Source: PNKC01 sp039917655
GTDB taxonomy: Bacteria; Chloroflexota; Dehalococcoidia; Tepidiformales; Tepidiformaceae
Reading direction: 5' to 3'
Assembly: GCA_039917655.1 (NCBI GenBank)
Contig: JBDSJC010000268.1
Span: forward strand, 1 to 14,778
Length of the DNA: 14,778 nt
In this document: positions 12,027 through 14,778 of the stretch, one piece after another
Numbering within the stretch: the stretch's first letter is position 1
Layout: each line of letters starts with the position of its first letter
Position numbers and translations under genes: made by a program
Notes under the pieces: generated by a model
Database searches by the model: none
Told to the model about the DNA's origin: nothing
Seen by the model: only the letters and a program-made list of their open reading frames with translations

Positions 12027-12919
12027 GCAAGCTCGGTGTAGCCCGCGTCCTTCGGCCGCTCGTGGGACGGTTCCCACAGTTCTTCTACCGGCTTTCGCCG
12101 CTGGCGGGCTGGCTGGCGTATCACCTGCGTCCGGGAGTGCGGCGAAACGTGGTGCGCAACATGCTCCCTCTGTGCGATGGCGATCTGCAGCGAGCAAAGC
12201 GCGAGGCGGTGCAGGCCTGCCAGTACGTCGCCCAATACTGGGTAGACCTGGCCTCGCTGCCGAGGCGCAAGATGGCGGGCTTCGAAGCCGAACGGATCAC
12301 GCTGATCAACGGCGAGCGGCTGGGGGTGCTCGATGCTCCGGGGCCAGTGGTCGCGGTCAGCGCGCACATGGGCAACGTCGAGCTCGTGATCCAGGCGCTG
12401 ACCTACCGCGGACGAGACTTCATCGCGCTGGTGGAGGCGCAGAAACCTCCCGAATGGTCCCGCTACCTCCTGGACCTGCGATCATCGGCCGGAGGCAATT
12501 TCCACGAAGCAGGCTTTGGCGGGCTGCGCTCATCGCTTTCGGCGCTAAAGAACGGCCAGTTGGTGGGCCTGATGGGCGACCGGGACATCCAGCAGACGGG
12601 GCTCTGCGTTGAGTTGCAAGGGCGCAAGGTGAAGCTGCCGCGCGGGCCGTGGGAGCTGGCGCGGAGAAGCGGCGCGGTGGTGCTCCCGGTTTTCTGTGCG
12701 CGCACAAAACGGGATTTCTTCGATGTCCATATCGAAGAGCCGTTCCATGTGGAAATGACCGACGACCCGGAGGCGGACGCGCGCAAGGCGGCCGAACACT
12801 ACGCGACGCTGCTCGAGGCCCATCTGCGGCGCGACCCTGGGCAATGGGCGGTGCTTGAAGACTTCTGGCGGGTGCACGCCTGCCGCGAGCCCGAGATTCC
12901 CGAGCAGGTCGATGGGTAA
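12023..12919 (+). CDS. LpxL/PatA-like lipid acyltransferase (second of a pair)
   Basis: This 298-residue paralogue or distant homologue of the preceding protein has HX4E as HMGNVE (115-120). GLMGDRDIQQTGLCVELQGRK (about 184-204), followed by KLPRGPWELARRSGAVVLPVF, corresponds to the conserved second and third blocks. The N-terminus has the usual hydrophobic/aromatic helix (FPQFFYRLSPLAGWLAYHL) that precedes 'R..V..Nm' (RRNVVRNML). The C-terminal DPGQWAVLEDFW fits the family. The divergence from the first copy suggests acylation of a different hydroxyl or use of a different acyl donor. The start ATG overlaps the previous stop (ATGA, 12023-12026), so the two are translationally coupled. The stop lies inside the next gene. 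Confidence 0.88.
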   Translation: MSKLGVARVLRPLVGRFPQFFYRLSPLAGWLAYHLRPGVRRNVVRNMLPLCDGDLQRAKREAVQACQYVAQYWVDLASLPRRKMAGFEAERITLINGERLGVLDAPGPVVAVSAHMGNVELVIQALTYRGRDFIALVEAQKPPEWSRYLLDLRSSAGGNFHEAGFGGLRSSLSALKNGQLVGLMGDRDIQQTGLCVELQGRKVKLPRGPWELARRSGAVVLPVFCARTKRDFFDVHIEEPFHVEMTDDPEADARKAAEHYATLLEAHLRRDPGQWAVLEDFWRVHACREPEIPEQVDG

Positions 12920-13649
12920 GGCCGACCTGCACATCCACACCCGCGTCTCCGATGGCATGGCGACCATCGAGCAGGTGGTCGAATACGCGGAGCAGCGCAC
13001 CGAACTCGACGTCATCGCCGTGACCGACCACGAAGACGCTGCTGGCGGACTGCGGGCGCGAGAACTTGCGGCGAAGCGCGGCTACCGCCTGCAGGTGGTC
13101 CCCGGCGCCGAGATCACGACGCTCCAGGGGCACCTGCTCGCACTGTTCATCGAAGCCACCCCGAAGAGCTTCCGGGGGGTAGAATCCACCGTTGAGATGG
13201 TGCATGCCCAAGGCGGCCTCGCAGTTGTCCCGCACCCGATGAGTTGGCTCACGCGTTCGGTTAGCCGCCGCACGCTCGATCGGGTGATGGGAGCCAACGA
13301 GCCTGGCTCCGCCTTCGATGCCATCGAGACGGCGAACCCGAGCCCGGCGGGCCTGCTGACCGGAAGCGCCGCACGGCACCTGAATGCTCGCCTCTGGCGA
13401 TTGGCCGAGGTTGGCGGAAGCGATGCCCACCACCTCGCGCACCTCGGCTGCGGGTGGACAGAGTTTCCCGGAGAGACCGCCGACGACCTTAGAACGGCGG
13501 TCACAACTGGGACCACGCAGGGAGCGATGCGGCGCTACCCCTCGTTGCGCGAAGTCGGGCTGGGGCAGGCTGTCCTGGGCCTGGCGTGGGGCTACGCGGC
13601 CACTCCGCGGAAAATGCTTCGCTGGCGCCGCGGTGGGGGCGAGCGGTGA
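12912..13649 (+). CDS. PHP-domain metal-dependent phosphoesterase
   Basis: This 245-residue protein carries all the PHP metal-binding motifs: HIHTRVSDG (His7, His9, Asp14), TDHEDAAGG (Asp39, His40), PGAEIT (Glu67) with QGH (His74), VVPHPMSW (His108) and GGSDAHH (Asp171, His173). The family hydrolyses phosphate monoesters or nucleotides with two or three metal ions. Within this operon it may remove a phosphate from a lipid or sugar-phosphate intermediate, which is inferred from context only. ATG 12912 is chosen because it overlaps the preceding stop by 8 nt, has GCAGGT just before it, and puts the first motif at residue 7. A longer frame from 12855 would overlap the acyltransferase by 65 nt and adds no recognisable sequence. 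Confidence 0.9.
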   Translation: MGKADLHIHTRVSDGMATIEQVVEYAEQRTELDVIAVTDHEDAAGGLRARELAAKRGYRLQVVPGAEITTLQGHLLALFIEATPKSFRGVESTVEMVHAQGGLAVVPHPMSWLTRSVSRRTLDRVMGANEPGSAFDAIETANPSPAGLLTGSAARHLNARLWRLAEVGGSDAHHLAHLGCGWTEFPGETADDLRTAVTTGTTQGAMRRYPSLREVGLGQAVLGLAWGYAATPRKMLRWRRGGGER

Positions 13650-14778
13650 GGATCGCGATGGTCTCGCCGTACGACTGGTGCGTGGACGGCGGCGTGAAGT
13701 CGCACATCGTCCATCTGGCGGCCTACTTCCGAGAGTGGGGCCACGATGTGACGATCTTCGCACCCGCTTCCGAGCCCGAGAAGGTGGGCGACGAATGCGT
13801 GGTGATGGGCAAGCCGCGTTCGATGCGGGTTAGCGGCTCGGTGGCGCGCATCACGTTTTCGTGGAAATCGCCGGACGTGAAGGCCGTGCTGGCAGAGGGC
13901 AATTTCGACATCGTGCATCTCCACGAGCCGTTGATGCCACTGCTGCCCTATCACTTTCTGCGCTACTCCTCGGCGGCGAATGTGGGCACCTTTCACGCGG
14001 CGAAGGACGGGGGAAACCGCTTCTACGGCTACACGACGGCCCTCACGCGGCGCTGGTTCCGCAAGCTGGACGGCAAGATCGCAGTCTCGCCGGCGGCGGT
14101 CAGCCTCGTCAGCCGCTACTTCGCGGGATACTTCAACATCATCCCCAACGGCATCGACTACGACCATTTCGCTGGCGACCACCAGCCGCTGGAGGAGTTC
14201 TCCGACGGCAAGTTCAACATTCTCTTCGTGGGCCGGCCAGAAAAGCGCAAGGGGCTGAAGTACCTGCTCCGCGCATACCTGCGGATTAAGCGCCAGTTCC
14301 CGGACACCCGGCTGATCGTGGTGGGCGCGGGGGATTTCAGCCGCTACGAGCGGATCATGGCGCCGATCGGCGACGTGGTCTTTCGTTCGAACGTGCCGTA
14401 CGACGAGCTGCCGCGCTACCACAAGAGCGCGGACGTGGTGTGCTGCCCGAACACCGGCAACGAAAGCCAGGGCTACGTGTTGATGGAGGCGCTGGCCGCC
14501 GGGCGGCCCGTGGTGGCGAGCAATATCGAGGGCTTCGCGGGGGTGATCACGGACCAGATAGAGGGCCTCCTCATCCCCCCGAAGGACGACGAGGCGATCG
14601 CCGAGGCGATCATACGGCTGATGAAGAACCCAACGCTGGCGGCGGAACTGGCATCCCGCGGGCAGGTGCATTCGGCGCACTACAGCTGGGACAATGTGGC
14701 CCACCGTGTGCTTTCGTACTACGAACGGTTGCTTTACGAGCGTCGCCAGGTGGCGGAAGTGCGCGCCGCCCGCAAGGC
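13646..14778 (+). CDS. PimA-like GT4 glycosyltransferase (open at the right edge)
   Basis: GTG 13646 overlaps the PHP stop as GTGA, and the frame stays open for 377 codons to the edge, near full length for the family. It is a GT-B fold GT4 enzyme very like phosphatidylinositol mannosyltransferase PimA. MRIAMVSPYDWCVDGGVKSH carries the Gly15-Gly16 loop. DIVHLHEP spans 88-95, and FHAAK includes His117. IPNGID spans 166-171. FVGRPEKRKG has Arg197 and Lys202. NESQGYVLMEALAAGRPVV carries the EX7E pair Glu273 and Glu281. These correspond in order and spacing to Gly16, His118, Arg196, Lys202 and Glu274 of mycobacterial PimA, as I recall them. The enzyme should transfer a sugar from a nucleotide donor to a phospholipid head group such as phosphatidylinositol. 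Other GT4 lipid transferases cannot be excluded. Confidence 0.88.
   Translation, partial: MRIAMVSPYDWCVDGGVKSHIVHLAAYFREWGHDVTIFAPASEPEKVGDECVVMGKPRSMRVSGSVARITFSWKSPDVKAVLAEGNFDIVHLHEPLMPLLPYHFLRYSSAANVGTFHAAKDGGNRFYGYTTALTRRWFRKLDGKIAVSPAAVSLVSRYFAGYFNIIPNGIDYDHFAGDHQPLEEFSDGKFNILFVGRPEKRKGLKYLLRAYLRIKRQFPDTRLIVVGAGDFSRYERIMAPIGDVVFRSNVPYDELPRYHKSADVVCCPNTGNESQGYVLMEALAAGRPVVASNIEGFAGVITDQIEGLLIPPKDDEAIAEAIIRLMKNPTLAAELASRGQVHSAHYSWDNVAHRVLSYYERLLYERRQVAEVRAARK

Noticed and set aside
12420..13763. Long open frame on the minus strand (447 codons); similar ones at 1412-2650, 3428-4516 and 13592-14704
   Set aside because: They lie opposite genes with clear domain motifs, have Arg/Pro/His-rich compositions without any family signature, and arise from third-position GC bias.

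Overview
The window is a GC-rich bacterial chromosome segment densely packed with genes. Short intergenic gaps, GTG starts, several apparently leaderless genes and the gene mix (ADP-forming acyl-CoA synthetase alpha-type protein, crotonase, two split-barrel FMN/F420-type proteins, PimA-like glycosyltransferase with LpxL/PatA-type acyltransferases) suggest Chloroflexota (Dehalococcoidia-like) or, less likely, an actinobacterium. This is inferred from protein style only; there is no rRNA or marker gene to settle it. I see no phage, transposase or CRISPR locus.

Layout. 1-197 (-) is the 5' end of a PIG-L/LmbE deacetylase. Divergent from it are an acyl-CoA synthetase alpha-like protein (296-1705) and an SDR oxidoreductase (1736-2581). 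A 176-bp gap follows that can fold into competing RNA helices ahead of a RimL-type GNAT acetyltransferase (2758-3309). Next come a P-loop kinase-like protein (3341-3937), a split-barrel flavin-type protein (3982-4473) and a HicB antitoxin with a frameshifted hicA remnant (4652-5098). A GltD/NfnB-like Fe-S flavoprotein has a good sigma70-type promoter (5109-6653). It is followed by a two-helix membrane protein with a degenerate GGDEF domain (6747-7532).

The 7533-7905 interval holds a strong hairpin, a 12-unit heptamer tandem repeat, a smaller second heptamer repeat, and a minus-strand tRNA-Gly(CCC) with encoded CCA. Its promoter region overlaps that of a second split-barrel protein (7906-8388). 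A two-CBS-domain protein (8459-8902) converges on a crotonase (8909-9697, -). The crotonase is divergent from a beta-lactamase-fold serine hydrolase (9820-10986), with a long inverted repeat between them.

The right end is a tight four-gene operon (11049 to beyond 14778) with 4-8 nt stop/start overlaps: two LpxL/PatA-like acyltransferases, a PHP-domain phosphoesterase and a PimA-like GT4 glycosyltransferase open at the window edge. It resembles the actinobacterial patA-pimA arrangement and probably makes an acylated glycosyl phospholipid. The duplicated acyltransferase and the inserted PHP enzyme are the distinctive parts. The points most worth following up are this operon, the structured leader at 2610-2757, the GTG genes lacking a Shine-Dalgarno but carrying a TANNAT box 6-7 nt upstream, and the degenerate GGDEF protein with a hairpin over its ribosome-binding site.
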